NCBI RefSeq assembly: GCF_900100175.1
Contig: NZ_FNEM01000005.1
Coordinates: 8,934 to 72,933 of the forward strand
DNA length: 64,000 bases
Source: Ferrimonas sediminum
Lineage (GTDB): Bacteria > Pseudomonadota > Gammaproteobacteria > Enterobacterales > Shewanellaceae
Direction: 5' to 3'
Under the pieces are notes generated by a model. That model was not told where the DNA came from and made no database searches. It saw only the letters and a program-made list of their open reading frames with translations. Shown here in pieces: positions 26,701 to 35,200 of this stretch. Within the stretch, counting starts at the first letter, position 1. Each line of letters begins with the position of its first letter. The position numbers and the translations under genes are program-made.

Positions 26701-27450
26701 ATGCACTTCGCGGCTGGCCTGAATGTCGCTGAGCCAGCGACCAATCTCGTCCTTATTCAGCTGCATCTGCTCGCGATTGTCACCGGAACGGCTGCGGGCC
26801 AGGTAGTCGGCGGCAATGGCCACCAGCATCTTCTTGACCGCCTCGAAATCGAGGTTCTTCTCGATGGTGCCGTTAACCACCTTGTCGATGTGGGGCATGG
26901 CGACGTTGCCGAAACTGAACCGGCTCTGCAGCTGACGAATCTCGCTGGAAGCACGGCCGCCGCGCAGGTTTTGAATCACCTGCCGGTATTTGTCTACCCC
27001 CAGGTAGTTGGAGCAATAGGTGCCATGGGCGCGCTTGTAGTTGCGCTCAATCTCACCCACCTTAAACGGCTTGTGATCCGAACCGATAAAATGCTGCTGG
27101 CAGTAAGGCGCATCGATCAGTTTGTAGTGCACACTGCGACCATCCGATGAGGCCACCATGCAGCACAACTGCGGCTCCGCCAGCCCAGGGCGTTGATACT
27201 CGTACACCAGCAAGCTGGACTCTCTGGGCAGGTAATAGTTGGCAAAGTTCTTGGCCTGGTCGACTTTGGAGACGATGTCACCGGGGCGCATGCCATAAAA
27301 CAGCGGCAGCAATCGCATCAAGGAGGTTTTACCGGCGCCGTTGGTGCCCTCTAACTGTGTGTGACCATCAAAATCGATCTCATTGACCTTCCCTTTCCAG
27401 AAACTGTCGATAATGATGATACGACGCAGTCGAAACGCCTCTTGAGCCAT
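23737..27450 (-). CDS. mksB: MksB/JetC-like SMC ATPase
   Basis: A 1237-residue SMC-like motor. The Walker A GTNGAGKTS is at 35-43; the ABC signature is SSTGL at 1122-1126; Walker B runs into DEL at 1157-1159 (ILPVDELGE). Between them lie two long Gln/Glu-rich coiled coils (about 235-450 and 620-950) flanking a short globular hinge near 560-610 (APGWSGEGLQSLYGV). This is the MukB/MksB architecture, with the C-loop written STGL rather than SGGE. It is the first gene of the operon, whereas jetABCD systems usually place the ATPase third. The Toprim partner argues for plasmid defence rather than housekeeping segregation. Confidence 0.9.
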   Translation of the reverse strand: MAQEAFRLRRIIIIDSFWKGKVNEIDFDGHTQLEGTNGAGKTSLMRLLPLFYGMRPGDIVSKVDQAKNFANYYLPRESSLLVYEYQRPGLAEPQLCCMVASSDGRSVHYKLIDAPYCQQHFIGSDHKPFKVGEIERNYKRAHGTYCSNYLGVDKYRQVIQNLRGGRASSEIRQLQSRFSFGNVAMPHIDKVVNGTIEKNLDFEAVKKMLVAIAADYLARSRSGDNREQMQLNKDEIGRWLSDIQASREVHAVADKIQRWQGQFSELEEFLGQLRHLLALCDEQQIELQDKLKALGQEKASQRESLRELEREFDAAETGFKQTIATESDRLHAKQITIERLDDDKQRYDDDDAASYQLRADEKVTFSQRLKEVNGIIESFEGDTAKVARKFEELLGKLDLELARGEGEKQQQMADIREQNNHKLAEVEQQYQANRRQMEQRLASQGLGLKDEQLQLQHAQRVNAENRANPRLPANVAEQLQLTAQSLGEAQSRHNEMLRLMADERHNGAQLERQRDQQLGRLSTEQRRLDELKAQHQALEQQLHPQEGSLQAFLESRSEASDWKQTIGTLLSPELLARTDLAPGWSGEGLQSLYGVRLDLSPLQHNNPLARTEAEQQQQLEALDQQCRQQNEQIEQLNELLKQLGRQLEQHQSQLGQLQQQERRASAEIDQLRQQQERQQLQADESIKQQRLQLEEEHTQLQKQQEQLSHKLEQLEEQGEEELHELHNAALERRLILETDRDSQLETLAQQLEALRDSVKERRRDYKKQQKQALDKIDPDGEIDKRMQERKQLQQALDNCASFEQKAREYQHFLSSQYNQREPLATEVLQLQQQLSQARSELEQARSRFGQQQAEHKAVLKRNKEQQERCDDLLARLVRVQAVCEPLGLEPGRNPQLQNYQADMLPGFIEQNHQGFSHLEKKLTKEISHFSNVLRTKHGKSSLFDTWTQLVADNDRFDGCETVLKYRMPIGDLLQSAAQLAKSTGQLVIVNATMINEFYQHLENFDRRIKSVGRNLSERVTALAKFEALADISVGTVTKLEQLEYWQPLRSFSDCFEQSRDQLRDGVAEIPEELIRAMRELARVLPAEGLELEHNDLFDLEFVITEKGQVKRARNARQLKKVSSTGLSYLAMLSLFAGLLGMLRGDGERPSTIILPVDELGELAAENIELLLGMFNDNHIQMLSASPSTDRQVLALYKTHYKLKDSKIYSAHVPLSKLEQLLASRARREQPETEEVGQ

Positions 27451-27573
27451 AGGAGATACCTTTCAAAACCGGGGACACTCTGGCGCAGGGCCAAAGTCAG
27501 ACACTAAGCGGGTTAGAGTACCGTAGCCTAGGGGCGGGAACAACAAATTGGCGATGGCGCAGGCCCGGGAGTC

Positions 27574-27609
27574 CGCCGACTGATTCCAAAATCATCAGTC
27601 GGAGGCCGA
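27574..27609. terminator. Hairpin after the ABM monooxygenase gene
   Basis: CCGACTGAT-tccaaa-ATCATCAGTCGG forms a 9-base stem between mksB and the upstream monooxygenase gene, both on the minus strand. There is no strong T-run, so termination is uncertain. Confidence 0.4.
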
Positions 27610-27629
27610 ATTTGGGCTCTCGAATGCCC

Positions 27630-27980
27630 TTACCCGAACTGCGGTGCGTCGTAATCCGCCGGCTGGTCACTGTAGACACAGACATTGGACTCGGCCACCA
27701 ACCCCTCTTCGGCCACGCAGTGGGCTTCAAAGAACGCCTGAATCTCGCTGCGCTGACAGTGGGCGGCAAAGGCATCGTGATCGGCCCATATCTCATTAAA
27801 CACGATGGGATAGCTGTGGCCCTGAGCAAACGGGCTGTCGATATGGCGAGTAACGATGTACTGCAGGCAACCCGGCTCCCTCAGGGTGTTGGGCTCCAAG
27901 GATTGCAGCACTCGGAACAACGCCTCCTCTTTGCCGGGCTTGGGGCGAAACTGGGCAAGACAGTAGATACGCTGTGACAT
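27630..27980 (-). CDS. Antibiotic biosynthesis monooxygenase-domain protein
   Basis: A 116-residue dimeric alpha+beta-barrel protein of the ABM/YgiN type. It opens with QRIYCLAQFRPKPGKEEAL and includes EPGCLQYIV and VFNEIWADHDAFAAH, the usual order. Relatives oxidise quinols or act on aromatic compounds without a cofactor; the substrate here is unknown. The ATG at 27980 follows GAGGGAAC. It lies upstream of mksB on the same strand, 180 bases away. Confidence 0.85.
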   Translation of the reverse strand: MSQRIYCLAQFRPKPGKEEALFRVLQSLEPNTLREPGCLQYIVTRHIDSPFAQGHSYPIVFNEIWADHDAFAAHCQRSEIQAFFEAHCVAEEGLVAESNVCVYSDQPADYDAPQFG

Positions 27981-28183
27981 AAGTTCCCTCTTAATCAATC
28001 AACCAATACCGTTCTACTGTATGCCTCCCCGGACCGGGATGCCAGTCGGTTTGGCTCCCACACCGGCAACCCAGGCCCACCGGCCAGGTGAAGTGGAGGT
28101 TCAATCCATTGAATACCGAGTTCAGCGGCACCGCCGGACACGAACGGTACGGCATCCATCTCGCCAACCCACGTCCGGTAATT

Positions 28184-29104
28184 TTAGGATGGCGCGGTCG
28201 ACTTCAGCGCCAGTCCCTGATCCCAGGCCGGGGGCGACCCAAAATAGCCATCGATAAAGTCGATGAAGCAACGCACCTTGCTGGCCAGCAGTTGCCGATG
28301 AGCGTAAATGGCATAGAGCCCCATGGGGGGCGGAATATGATCGTGCATCAGCGTCACCAGGCTGCCATTGGCGATAGCGGGAGCGGCGATAAAGGTGGGC
28401 TGTAAGGCGATTCCCGCGCCCTGAACTGCCGCTTCCACCAACACGTCACCATTATTGCAACTGATGCCACTTTCCTTCATTCGAGCACCGTCACGCTTAT
28501 CCAGCGGAATGTTGTCATCGCTGTAGCTGTACTTCAAAAACTGGTGCTGAGCCAATTCACCGGGAGTACGTGGAGTGCCATGCTCTGCCAGATAATCCGG
28601 CGAAGCCACCAACACCAGGTTAATGGGAGCTATCTTCCTGGCAATCATCGAAGAGTCCTTCAATTGACCAATACGAAGGGCAACGTCAAACCCCTCCTCG
28701 ACAATATCCACCCTGCGATCGTTAAGGTGCAGGTCTATCTGAACCTGGGGGTAGGCTTTGCGAAAGTCACTCAGTAGCCTGGGTAGATGGCGACTGGCGA
28801 AGGAAACCGGAGCACTGATGCGCAATAACCCCCGAGGACGGTGCTGCAGCTCACCGAGTTGGCTCTCCATCTCCTCAATCTCCACCAACACCTGCTGGGC
28901 CCGCTGATAATAGCCACCCCCCGCTTCGGTGAGGTTGACTCTTCGGGTTGTGCGGTTAAGCAGGCGAGTGCCCAGGCTCTGCTCAAGCTGGGAGACATAC
29001 TTACTGGCCAGTTGCGGTGAATGGCCTAAGCGCTCCGCCGCCCGGGTAAAACTGCCCTCCTCTACCACAGCAACAAAGGTGCGCATCGCCTCCAGCCTAT
29101 CCAT
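28184..29104 (-). CDS. LysR-family transcriptional regulator
   Basis: A 306-residue LysR regulator. The N-terminal winged helix (MRTFVAVVEEGSFTRAAERLG, core EGSFTRAAERLG at 16-27, then KYVSQLEQSLGTRLLNRTTR) binds DNA; the rest is a two-lobe effector domain. It belongs to the CrgA/YafC-like group. It diverges from the doxX-yqjG operon and probably controls it in response to quinone or aromatic stress (inference). Confidence 0.92.
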   Translation of the reverse strand: MDRLEAMRTFVAVVEEGSFTRAAERLGHSPQLASKYVSQLEQSLGTRLLNRTTRRVNLTEAGGGYYQRAQQVLVEIEEMESQLGELQHRPRGLLRISAPVSFASRHLPRLLSDFRKAYPQVQIDLHLNDRRVDIVEEGFDVALRIGQLKDSSMIARKIAPINLVLVASPDYLAEHGTPRTPGELAQHQFLKYSYSDDNIPLDKRDGARMKESGISCNNGDVLVEAAVQGAGIALQPTFIAAPAIANGSLVTLMHDHIPPPMGLYAIYAHRQLLASKVRCFIDFIDGYFGSPPAWDQGLALKSTAPS

Positions 29105-29150
29105 TCTCTCACTCCCATGACCATTTCTTTAGCTTAATTATCTACGCAGT

Positions 29151-29167
29151 GTTGATAATAATACAAC
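29151..29167. promoter_or_regulatory. Possible LysR operator
   Basis: GTTG-ataataata-CAAC is an inverted repeat with 4-base arms in the divergent LysR/doxX gap, where a LysR autoregulatory site is expected. Confidence 0.3.
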
Positions 29168-29268
29168 AACAGCCCCGTATATCCCCGCCAAGTAGAAAGT
29201 TAATCTACTCCCAACTGCTGAGGCGTCTGGTTCGCCCGGCGCACATCCCCAAGCCCGAGGAACAGATT

Positions 29269-29718
29269 ATGAACAATCACTTTGTGAAAACCCTTTTTAA
29301 CTCTAACGCCGGTGCCGCCGCCCTGGTTCTGCGCGTCCCCACTGGCATCATTTTGGCCGCCCACGGTGCCCAGAAACTCTTCGGCTGGTTTGGTGGTTAC
29401 GGCCTCGAAGGAACCGGACAGTGGATGGCCAGCATCGGCCTGAGCCCCGGTTACCTGATGGCCCTGATGGCAGGCAGCGCCGAATTCTTTGGTGGCCTTG
29501 CCCTGCTACTGGGACTGCTGACCCGCCCGGCGGCACTGGTCACCGCCATCACCATGCTGGTCGCCATGTTCAGCGTTCATATCGGTAATGGCCTGTTTAT
29601 GAGCAATAACGGCTACGAATATGCCCTGACCCTGGCAGTGATCGCGACGGCCCTGGCCATTCAGGGAGGCGGCCGCTTCGCCCTGGACAACCTGATTGCC
29701 CAGAAACTCAATCGCTGA
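29269..29718 (+). CDS. DoxX family membrane protein
   Basis: A 149-residue protein with four hydrophobic segments. LRVPTGIILAAHGAQKLFGWFGG and GSAEFFGGLALLLGLLTR hold the glycines and the ALLLGLLTR turn typical of DoxX. Relatives occur with quinone-detoxifying enzymes and are linked to redox stress. The ATG at 29269 follows GAGGAAC; the frame is open back to 29149. The yqjG gene follows 52 bases later in the same direction, so they are likely one operon under the divergent LysR. Confidence 0.88.
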   Translation: MNNHFVKTLFNSNAGAAALVLRVPTGIILAAHGAQKLFGWFGGYGLEGTGQWMASIGLSPGYLMALMAGSAEFFGGLALLLGLLTRPAALVTAITMLVAMFSVHIGNGLFMSNNGYEYALTLAVIATALAIQGGGRFALDNLIAQKLNR

Positions 29719-29770
29719 AACCAATGACGGTGGCGGGCCCGGCCCGTCTCAACTCTTTAAGGAGAGCACC

Positions 29771-30718
29771 ATGTTGATTGACGGACGTTGGACAGAAGAT
29801 TGGCAACCGGTACAGAGCAAGGACGGTGAGGGGCGCTTTATCCGCCAAAGCTCCTCCTTTCGCCACTGGATAACCCCGGACGGCGCCCCCGGGCCTACAG
29901 GCAATGGAGGCTTCAAGGCCGAAGCCGGCCGCTATCACCTGTATGTGGCCTACATCTGTCCGTGGGCCTCACGGGTACTGATGACCCTGAAGCTTAAGGG
30001 CCTGGATAAGCTGATCAGTGTCAGCGTGGTCAACCCAAGGCTGAGCGAACAGGGCTGGCAGTTTGGCGGCTACCCCGGTGCCACCGAGGACAGTCTCCAT
30101 GGCGCCCGCTATCTGCACCAGCTCTACACCCGTGCCGATAGCCAATACACCGGCCGGGCTACGGTGCCGGTATTGTGGGACAAACACAGCGACACCCTGG
30201 TGAACAATGAGTCGGCAGACATCATCCGTATGCTGGGCCGTGCCTTCGACCACCTGACCGGCAACACTCTCGACCTCTATCCCCGGGCCTTGGCCGACGA
30301 GATAGACACCCTGAGCAGCCAGCTCTACACCGAGCTCAACAACGGCGTCTACCAGGCCGGGTTTGCCTCTAGCCAACAGGCTTATGAGGAGGCTTACCAC
30401 AAGGTGTTTGCCATGCTCGACCAGCTGGAGACACGACTGGAGGATAGCCGCCCCTATCTGTTTGGCGACAGACTGACCGAGTCGGACCTGCGCCTGTTCG
30501 TGACCCTGGTGCGCTTCGATGCCGCCTATTTCGGCCTGTTCAAGTGCAACCGCAACACCCTGAGTGCCATGCCCAGGCTGCGAGACTACATGCTGCGAAT
30601 CCTGGCACTGGAGGGGGTGGCCGACACCATCAATCTTGACCACATCAAGGCGGGTTACTACTCGGTCAAAGCCCTGAATCCCAACGGCATCGTGCCCCTG
30701 GGTCCACAATCACTGTAA
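29771..30718 (+). CDS. yqjG: Glutathionyl-hydroquinone reductase
   Basis: A 315-residue omega-like glutathione transferase that reduces glutathionyl-hydroquinones to hydroquinones. The catalytic Cys63 lies in YICPWASR (the family CPWA motif), followed by a thioredoxin-fold region with GRATVPVLWD and NNESADIIRM (glutathione site), then a helical C-terminal domain. The ATG at 29771 follows GGAGAGCACC. It follows doxX and is followed by a truncated dioxygenase gene. Confidence 0.93.
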   Translation: MLIDGRWTEDWQPVQSKDGEGRFIRQSSSFRHWITPDGAPGPTGNGGFKAEAGRYHLYVAYICPWASRVLMTLKLKGLDKLISVSVVNPRLSEQGWQFGGYPGATEDSLHGARYLHQLYTRADSQYTGRATVPVLWDKHSDTLVNNESADIIRMLGRAFDHLTGNTLDLYPRALADEIDTLSSQLYTELNNGVYQAGFASSQQAYEEAYHKVFAMLDQLETRLEDSRPYLFGDRLTESDLRLFVTLVRFDAAYFGLFKCNRNTLSAMPRLRDYMLRILALEGVADTINLDHIKAGYYSVKALNPNGIVPLGPQSL

Positions 30719-30732
30719 CCATGGAGAAATTC

Positions 30733-30813
30733 ATGACCCGGCAGTACGACAGCTTCTATCTCTCCCACGGCGGCGGCCCCATGCCGCTGCTGGGAGACCC
30801 CGGCCACCAGCAG
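30733..30813 (+). pseudogene. Truncated 4,5-DOPA-type extradiol dioxygenase (N-terminus only)
   Basis: Only the first 27 or so residues remain (MTRQYDSFYLSHGGGPMPLL and GDPGHQQ). SHGGGP with the metal-ligand His matches the start of class III extradiol dioxygenases of the DodA/YgiD type, normally about 260 residues. Homology stops near 30813 where the sequence turns into the reversed start of a DJ-1 gene. A GGAG precedes the ATG. The gene is dead; before the deletion it would have closed the doxX-yqjG operon. Confidence 0.75.
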
Positions 30814-30816
30814 ATA

Positions 30817-30987
30817 CTAAGGTTCTATGGTGAAGTTCCAGGCACAGCGTACCTTAGGTCTCAGCCCCACGGTCACCAGTTCAACCGGTTCCAGCCAGTA
30901 GGTGGTGGTCCAGCCAAAGACATCGGTGAAGGCCGCGGCCTCCAGCTCCTCGAGTCCCTGGCAAAGAAACAGCATCACTCTTTTCAT
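30817..30987 (-). pseudogene. Truncated DJ-1/PfpI family protein (N-terminus only)
   Basis: On the minus strand an ATG at 30987 opens 56 codons (MKRVMLFLCQGLEELEAAAF and on through VFGWTTTYWLEPVELVTVGL) that match the N-terminus of DJ-1/PfpI proteins, normally about 190 residues. It breaks off at 30819 right at the junction with the truncated dioxygenase and meets a stop. The conserved nucleophile Cys of the family lies beyond the break, so the product cannot be active. Confidence 0.75.
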
Positions 30988-31353
30988 CTTTCTATCTCAG
31001 ATTCAATTCATTGAGTCAGTCTGCTCATGGACAAAAAGAAAAAACGGGAGTGAATGCACAAAGGCGGGGGTGAAGAAAAAAAATATCCAACCATCACACT
31101 ACTTCTTAGACTTATTAACCGTAGATATAAACACACCAAAGTAGGAATGGGTCTTAAATAGTTTTCCCACAAATGAAAAATTGCTTTTCCCATATCTCTG
31201 CAATCTCTATCCCGGCACAATGAGGCAGAGCAAAAGATCTTTAGCATCAACAATTTAATCAAAAGAAAAACCTTTAGCGATATTTAAAAAATGCATTTCC
31301 CGCCCGGGTAAATTCAGCCTGAAATTCACAATTATAAAAATTCAAAATCTTGG

Positions 31354-31369
31354 CGTGATGAGGCTCACA
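31354..31369. promoter_or_regulatory. CRP box
   Basis: CGTGA-tgaggc-TCACA matches the CRP consensus TGTGA-N6-TCACA with one mismatch. Its centre lies about 42 bases before the predicted start of transcription, the class II position. Confidence 0.7.
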
Positions 31370-31391
31370 CCATATTTAATTTGGCCAGGCA

Positions 31392-31397
31392 TATACT
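31392..31397 (+). promoter_or_regulatory. -10 element of ttrBA
   Basis: TATACT, 23 bases after the CRP box. There is no good -35 hexamer, as expected when CRP takes over that position. Confidence 0.55.
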
Positions 31398-31545
31398 GAA
31401 TCCAACGAATGAATTAAACCCATTCATTCTACGTCCCTTAGAGATATTTCTAAGCAACCAAACTATTTGTGCCTCTATATTAAATCGGCGCAACTGATCT
31501 CACATGCGAGTATTTCTCCTTAAGAAATACCATCAGGAGCGAACC

Positions 31546-32262
31546 ATGTTAGATAGAAGATCGATACTGAAACTGATGGCGGGGGGCGCCCTGAGCGTCG
31601 GTTCCCTCTCCTTTATCTCCGCCGCCGACGCGGTGGCCGCCATCCGCGCCAAGGGTGGCAAGCATCTGGCCATGGTCGTCGACCTGCGCCGCTGCAACGG
31701 CTGCAAGGCCTGTGTGGTCTCCTGCGGTAACGAAAACGGCAGCCTGCCCAAAGAGAACCGAACCGCGGTTTACCAGGCCAGCTCAGAGGTTCAGGGCAAG
31801 CCCTACGCCTTCAACCTGCCGCTGCTGTGCAACAACTGCGACAAGCCCAGCTGCGTCGAGATCTGCCCCACCGGCGCCACCTTCAAGCGGGAACAGGATG
31901 GCATCGTGGTGGTGGACTCCACCGAATGCATCGGTTGCGAGATGTGTATCGAGGCCTGTCCTTACGAGGGGGTTCGCTTCGTCAACTCCAACACAGGCAC
32001 GGTGGATAAGTGCAACTTCTGTGTGCAGCGCACCTCCCGCGGCCTGCTGCCCGCCTGTGTCACCACCTGTACCGGTGGCGCCCGCATCTTCGGTGACATC
32101 AACGACAAGAGCAGCGAGATCGCCAGGGTGCTGGAGCAGGAGAAGCCTCTGGTACTCCAGGCGGCCAACAACACCCACCCCAATGTGTTCTACATCGGTC
32201 TGACCGAAGCTGAGAGCAACGCCCAATTCAGCCTGAAATTCCCCCAAGAGTGGCAGAGGTAA
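31546..32262 (+). CDS. ttrB: TtrB-like four-cluster ferredoxin subunit
   Basis: A 238-residue periplasmic electron-transfer subunit. A Tat signal (DRRSILKLM) leads, then four [4Fe-4S] sites: CNGCKACVVSC, CNNCDKPSCVEIC, CIGCEMCIEAC and the last formed with CNFC and CVTTC. This is the DMSO reductase-family B subunit pattern, closest in order to TtrB/PsrB. The ATG at 31546 follows CAGGAGCG. The catalytic subunit gene starts 6 bases later. No NrfD/TtrC membrane gene is present on either side. Confidence 0.88.
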   Translation: MLDRRSILKLMAGGALSVGSLSFISAADAVAAIRAKGGKHLAMVVDLRRCNGCKACVVSCGNENGSLPKENRTAVYQASSEVQGKPYAFNLPLLCNNCDKPSCVEICPTGATFKREQDGIVVVDSTECIGCEMCIEACPYEGVRFVNSNTGTVDKCNFCVQRTSRGLLPACVTTCTGGARIFGDINDKSSEIARVLEQEKPLVLQAANNTHPNVFYIGLTEAESNAQFSLKFPQEWQR

Positions 32263-32268
32263 CCCATT

Positions 32269-35200
32269 ATGGATCGTAGACAATTCCTCAAGGCCGGCTC
32301 AGTCGCGGCCCTCTCCGCCTCCGGCGCCGCCAAAGCAGCCCAGGCTAAGACTCCCACCGGCGACAAGGCGCTGGAGAAATTTGCCCCCACCTCCCTGAAA
32401 CCTGAGTTCCAGGTGGACGGCAAGACCATCAAACCCGCCCCCGGCCAGCGCTTCGCCTTCTCCAAGTGCTATGGCTGCTTCAACGTCTGTGGCGCCCGGG
32501 TCAGCATCGACGAAGCCACCGATCAGGTGGTGCGCGCCTGGGGCAACCCCTACATGCTCACCAGCAACACCGAGCCCTTCAGCATGTCCGTGCCGCCCAA
32601 GGAGGCGATGTTCCGCCTGGCTGCCGCCAGCCAGTACAACCAGGACAACGCCGCCACCCTCTGTGGCCGGGGCAACGCCGTGCTGGACGCCTTCAGCAAC
32701 AAGCACAGAATCACCCAGTGCCTGAAGCGGGTGGGCAAGCGTGGTGAGAACAAGTGGAAGACCATCTCCTATGAGCAGATGATCAAAGAGGTCACCGAAG
32801 GGGGCAACCTGTTTGGCGAAGGCCATGTGGACGGCCTCAAGGCGATCCACGCCAACCCCAACTTCGCCAACCCCCTCTACCCGGACTTTGGCCCGGTGAA
32901 GAACCAACTGCTGGTCTCCACCTCCACCGAGCAGGCGAACCGCTGGGACTTCATGCACCGCTTCTCCCACAGCGCCTGGGGCACCCCCAACGTGGGCAAC
33001 AAGGACTCCTACTGCGGCCACCAGCAGGTGGCAGGCTGGGCCCTGGGCTGTTTCGACGCCGTGGATGAAATTGCCCTACCCACTACGGATTTCGAACACT
33101 GCAAGTTCGCCCTCTTTATCGGCACCAACCCCGGCCTGTCCGGCAACAGCCTCAACTCCGGCTCCCGCCGACTGGCCAAGGCCCGCGCCGAACGTGGCGA
33201 CTTCAAGTACGTGGTGGTCGATCCCTTGCTGCGCTCTTTGACCTCTGAGACCGACGCGGACAACAGTGAATGGGTGCCAATCCGCTCCGGTGGCGACACC
33301 GCCCTGCTGTTCGGCATGCTGCAGTACATCATCAACCACAAGCGCTACCGCAAGCACTACCTGGCGGCACCCAGCCAGGCGGCAGCGGACAAGCAGGGTG
33401 AGGTGAACTACACCAACGCCACCTATCTGGTGGTGAAGCAACCGGGCCACCCGCTGCACAACCGCTTCCTCACCGCCGAGGCGATGGGCCTGGGCAGCGA
33501 CGAGGTGAAGATGGTGCGCCGGGAAGGCGATGGCCAGCTGGTGACCAGCGACAGCGACCAGCAGGCCAGTCTCTACTACCAGGGCGAGGTCAAGCTGGCC
33601 GACGGCAGCAAGGTCAACGTGGAAACCGCCTTTGCCCTGCTGAAGAAGCGGGTCAATGAGCACAGCCTCGAGGAGTACGCCAAGCACAGTGGTGTGCCCG
33701 TGGCCAAGATCCAGGAACTGGCCAAGGAGTTCACCTCCCACGGCCGCCAGGTGGCCATCGAGACCAACACCGGGTGTAACGCCACCGACGGCGGGCAGTG
33801 CACCTTCGCCCAGGCGATGCTGGCCACCATGGTGGGTGCCCACAACGCCAAGGGCGGCCTGAACCACATGACCGGCGTCGGCTTCGGCATGATGTACGAG
33901 ATCTTCGACGGCCCGCTGTACAAGCTCAACGACTTCCACCATGTGGAGCCCGAAGGCTTCAACGCCGAGCGCTCTGGTGACTATGAGCAGAGTGAAGAGT
34001 ACAAGGCCAAGCTGGCCCGGGGCGAAAACCCCTACCCGGCCAACCAACCCTGGAACAACACCTTCGTTCAGGACAACAGCGGCGAGATGCTGGTGGCCCA
34101 CGCCAATGCCAACCCCTTCCAGTTCAAGGCGTGGTTCATCTGGTCCACCAACCCCATCTACAACTGCTCCGGCCTGGAGGATCAGGTGGTGGACTCCATC
34201 ACCGATCCCAAGCAGTTGGGACTGATCATTGGCATCGACCCCTACATCAACGAAACCAACGTCTACGCCGACTATCTGGTGCCGGATCTGCTGCAGTATG
34301 AGCAGTGGATGTACTCCCGCATGTGGGGCAGTGAGTACGTCGGTGATGTGGCCACCGTGCCTGTGATTGAACCCAAGACCGTTAAGGACGCCAAGGGCAA
34401 TCCGGTGTGCATGGAACAGTTCATCATCGACGTCAGCAAGAACCTGGAACTGCCCGGCTTCGGCAACGATGCCTTCTCAGACGCCAAGGGGCGCCGCTAT
34501 GGCCTGCACGTACCCCAGGATCTCTATGTACCCCTGTTTGCCAACGCCGCCCACTCCGGTGAGGTGCTGCCCTCCCCCACCCAGGAGGATATCCAGTTCA
34601 CCAGCGTCGACCGCATCCAGGGCGAGTTCGCCAAGCGACTCAAGCCCGAGGAGATGGGCCCCACCCTGTATATGCTGACCCGAGGCGGCCGTTATGAGCA
34701 ACTGACGGAGCGTTACGATGGCGAGTTCCTCAACCCGGCCATCCGCATGGATGTGCAGTTCCAGATCTACAACGAGGCGCTGGCCCAGGTGAAGGACTCC
34801 TACTCCGGCGAATACCTGGATGGCCAGCCCACTTTCGATGTGGACCGCTTCTGGGACGGTTCTGCGGTGCGGAATCACTGGAGCGAGGAGCAGTACCCCT
34901 TCAGCTTCTCCACCTTCAAGCCGCAGCTGCGCAACGCCTACTCGGCCCAGCTGCCCAGGCTGACCGCCCTGGGTGAGGCCAACTTCATCCAGATGAACGC
35001 CGAGGATGCAGGCAAGTACGGACTGAAATCCGGTGATCGGGCACAGCTGTTGTCACCCAAGGGCACCACCCTGGAGGGTATGGTCCAGGCGGACGACACC
35101 GTGGCCAGAGGCACCATCTCCGTCGGCATCGGCTTCGGCCACAGCCAGTTCGGCGCCCAGACCATCAGCATCGATGGCACCGAGATCGCCGGTCAGCCGG

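Larger units (their letters stand above)
31014..31545. other. AT-rich regulatory region before ttrB
   Basis: About 530 bases, clearly richer in A+T than the neighbours, with no supported gene. It holds the CRP site and promoter described separately, and a leader of about 140 bases before ttrB. The left part follows the DJ-1 remnant and shows nothing recognisable. Confidence 0.6.

Noticed and set aside
23737-27450. Housekeeping MukB
   Set aside because: The ATPase is shorter than MukB (about 1480 residues), partners are MksE/MksF-like, smtA is absent and a Toprim gene closes the operon.
33076-34101. 341-residue minus-strand ORF
   Set aside because: Antisense shadow of ttrA; composition (Val, Gly, His-rich) is typical of reversed high-GC genes.
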